Assembly (NCBI GenBank): GCA_030679635.1
Contig: JAUXSZ010000022.1
Span: forward strand, 1-5,716
DNA length: 5,716 nt
Direction of reading: 5' to 3'
Source of the DNA: Sulfuricurvum sp.
GTDB lineage: Bacteria; Campylobacterota; Campylobacteria; Campylobacterales; Sulfurimonadaceae
This document shows, in pieces, positions 4,342 through 5,716 of this stretch. Each line of letters opens with the position of its first letter. Positions within the stretch are counted from its first letter, which is position 1. Below the pieces are notes generated by a model. It was not told the DNA's origin, ran no database searches, and worked only from the letters and a program-made list of their open reading frames with translations. Position numbers and translations under genes: made by a program.

Positions 4342-5263
4342 TTCTACCCCTGTTTAATTCTAGTGTAACGCACGTACCCTCATTTGCTTGAGAGCGAACA
4401 TGCAAGCCGATTTTATAACGGTCGCAATACCGCTTAACGAGACCAAGCCCTATTCCATAGCCCGCCATCGTAGCGTCGCTTTGGTAATAACGGTCAAAAA
4501 TGCGCACCAGCGTCATCTCATCCATCCCGCACCCCTCATCACAAATAGAGAGTTTATTATCCTCTAACGAAATGCGAATTCGAGGAGAAGACGGTGAATA
4601 TTTAACACCATTATCTACGAGATTATCAATCACTTTGGCAAAACCGATCCGATCAAGAGCCACCATACACGGTTCGCTCGCAATCTCCCACTGGACATGC
4701 GGATAAAGGGGGCGCAGGAATCCCAAACGCTCCTCTATTAAATCGTTAAGATCAAACGTTTCAATACTCTCCCGCTGAATTTGTTTCTTGATTAAATAAT
4801 CAAGCTCATTATACCGTTCTTTTAGCATCACCGTAGCCATCTCTATACGCTCTAGCCGTTTAATGCTTTTTTCATCCCCATTCGTTTTACGCAACATGGA
4901 GAGATTGGCTGTAATCGTGTTGATCGGCAAATTGAGTTCATGCAGCGTCTCTTTCGAAAAACGGTCCAAATGGTTAAAATATTCTCTTAACGGTTCCATG
5001 GCCACTTTTGAAACTATTTTTCCCATCCCCACTGCACCGATCAGGGAGAGCAAAGCAATGATACCCCACCGATGAAACTCAAAAATCTCATGCACGACAT
5101 AAATACTCCCGACGATAACCGCGACGGTCACCACGTACAAGGAGATCAATGCAATTTCAACGCTACGGAACAAGTCGATATCCAAATCCGCGTACGTTGA
5201 GTATTTGAGCGCTTCCGATCTCCCGTTTAAGTCGATTAATATAAACCCGAATGGCACCGTCAC
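4331..5263 (-). CDS. Membrane-bound sensor histidine kinase with minimal sensor region
   Basis: The protein has 310 aa from GTG at 5263. Two membrane helices (about 35-57 and 66-84) are joined by only about nine residues, so there is almost no periplasmic sensor domain. A HisKA dimerisation domain follows with H108 in 'LHELNLPINTI', then the ATPase domain: N box 'VIDNLVDNGVKYS' (N214, N218), G1 'CDEGCGM' (D242), F box 'RIFDRYYQ' and G2 'GYGIGLGLVKRY' (268-279). All catalytic boxes are intact. It should phosphorylate the regulator encoded just upstream. The start is uncertain: GTG 5263 has GGAG 7 nt upstream but overlaps the response-regulator gene by 101 nt, whereas TTG at 5173 would leave an 11-nt overlap and both helices complete. 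exbB overlaps its 3' end. The signal may be sensed in the membrane or through a partner protein. Confidence 0.9.
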   Translation of the reverse strand: MTVPFGFILIDLNGRSEALKYSTYADLDIDLFRSVEIALISLYVVTVAVIVGSIYVVHEIFEFHRWGIIALLSLIGAVGMGKIVSKVAMEPLREYFNHLDRFSKETLHELNLPINTITANLSMLRKTNGDEKSIKRLERIEMATVMLKERYNELDYLIKKQIQRESIETFDLNDLIEERLGFLRPLYPHVQWEIASEPCMVALDRIGFAKVIDNLVDNGVKYSPSSPRIRISLEDNKLSICDEGCGMDEMTLVRIFDRYYQSDATMAGYGIGLGLVKRYCDRYKIGLHVRSQANEGTCVTLELNRGRNGK

Positions 5264-5716
5264 TGATCATCTCCGAAGCGCTCCATAGCTCTTCGATCAT
5301 CATCTCTTTGGTGACAATCTCTTCCGAATTTCGGATTAGCAAAGCCATTAATTGATACTCTTTTGGCGAGAGGGTGATCTCTTTGTCCCCCAATAAGATG
5401 CATTTATGGAGCTCGTCCAAACACAATGCACCAAGGATCGTCCGTTGATGTTTTGGTTGTCCCCGGCGCAGAAGGGCACGGATACGCACCGTCAGTTCTT
5501 GAATGTCAAACGGCTTTTTTAGATAATCGTCGGCGCCATTCTCATAGGCTAGCGTCAGTGTCTCCATATCAGAATGAGAGGTGAGGAAAAGTGCCGGGGT
5601 TTGATCCTCCGCTTTGCGCAATGAGCCTAGTAACGACAGACCGTTCATCAGAGGAACGTTGATATCGAGAAGATAGAGATCAAATTTCGCAGCATAAGTC
5701 ACTTCAAGCGCTTCAT
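5163..5716 (-). CDS. OmpR/PhoB-family response regulator (N-terminus beyond window)
   Basis: The gene is cut by the right edge of the window: the frame stays open to 5716 upstream of a GTG at 5702 that is certainly internal, since the first receiver beta strand and its acidic pair are missing. Counting from 5702, the receiver shows the phospho-acceptor D13 in 'YLLDINVP' (codon 5664-5666), T41 in 'LFLTSHSD', Y60 and K63 in 'DDYLKKPF'. The DNA-binding winged helix covers about 88-179, with 'LSPKEYQLMALL' (111-122), the recognition helix 'DGAIRVYINRLKREIG' and the closing wing 'VRGFGYRLVP'. This is the full C-terminus of the family. The histidine-kinase gene overlaps its 3' end, so they are a cognate pair. 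It probably controls this operon and perhaps a receptor gene outside the window; its promoter and targets are not in view. Confidence 0.92.
   Translation of the reverse strand, partial: EALEVTYAAKFDLYLLDINVPLMNGLSLLGSLRKAEDQTPALFLTSHSDMETLTLAYENGADDYLKKPFDIQELTVRIRALLRRGQPKHQRTILGALCLDELHKCILLGDKEITLSPKEYQLMALLIRNSEEIVTKEMMIEELWSASEMISDGAIRVYINRLKREIGSAQILNVRGFGYRLVP

Noticed and set aside
4500..5075. Plus-strand ORFs opposite the histidine kinase
   Set aside because: They are shadows of a gene with all kinase boxes intact on the minus strand.

Overview
The window most likely comes from a Campylobacterota (epsilonproteobacterial) chromosome, probably a sulfur-oxidising relative of Sulfuricurvum, Sulfurimonas or Sulfurovum. 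This rests on the look of the proteins (a stand-alone DUF234 protein, a short epsilon-type ExbB/ExbD pair, a DUF475/TerC-type membrane protein) and on promoters that show a good TATAAT but no recognisable -35 box. The genus is inference; no rRNA or other marker is present.

Layout. (1) Positions 1-964: a plus-strand gene for a 304-aa DUF234 protein with its own promoter at the left edge. (2) Positions 965-1009: a short convergent gap with a GNRA-type hairpin. (3) Positions 1010-1984: a minus-strand DUF475/TerC-family integral membrane protein, whose real start is probably inside the longest ORF because a TATAAT lies between the two candidate starts. (4) Positions 2054-2571: a tightly coupled minus-strand pair, a 79-aa XRE-type helix-turn-helix regulator followed by a 91-aa basic protein of unknown function. 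(5) Positions 2572-2798: a gene-free stretch with an inverted repeat over the regulator's promoter, tandem and spaced direct repeats, a core of about 11% GC, and an A11 tract next to a G-rich purine run. (6) Positions 2799-5716: one compact minus-strand operon in the order OmpR-type response regulator (cut by the window end), histidine kinase, exbB, exbD, 2-oxoglutarate/Fe(II) oxygenase. Its genes overlap or are separated by 4-6 nt.

The operon is the main point of interest. A two-component system with almost no periplasmic sensor is translationally coupled to an ExbB/ExbD proton-driven motor. The place where tonB often sits is taken by an Fe(II)-dependent oxygenase with an intact HxD...H...R site. 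A reasonable inference is regulated TonB-dependent uptake, perhaps of iron or another metal chelate, with an oxygenase acting on the ligand, a protein or a metabolite. The receptor and TonB are not in view. The rest of the window looks like ordinary chromosomal genes plus a small self-regulated regulator/unknown pair.
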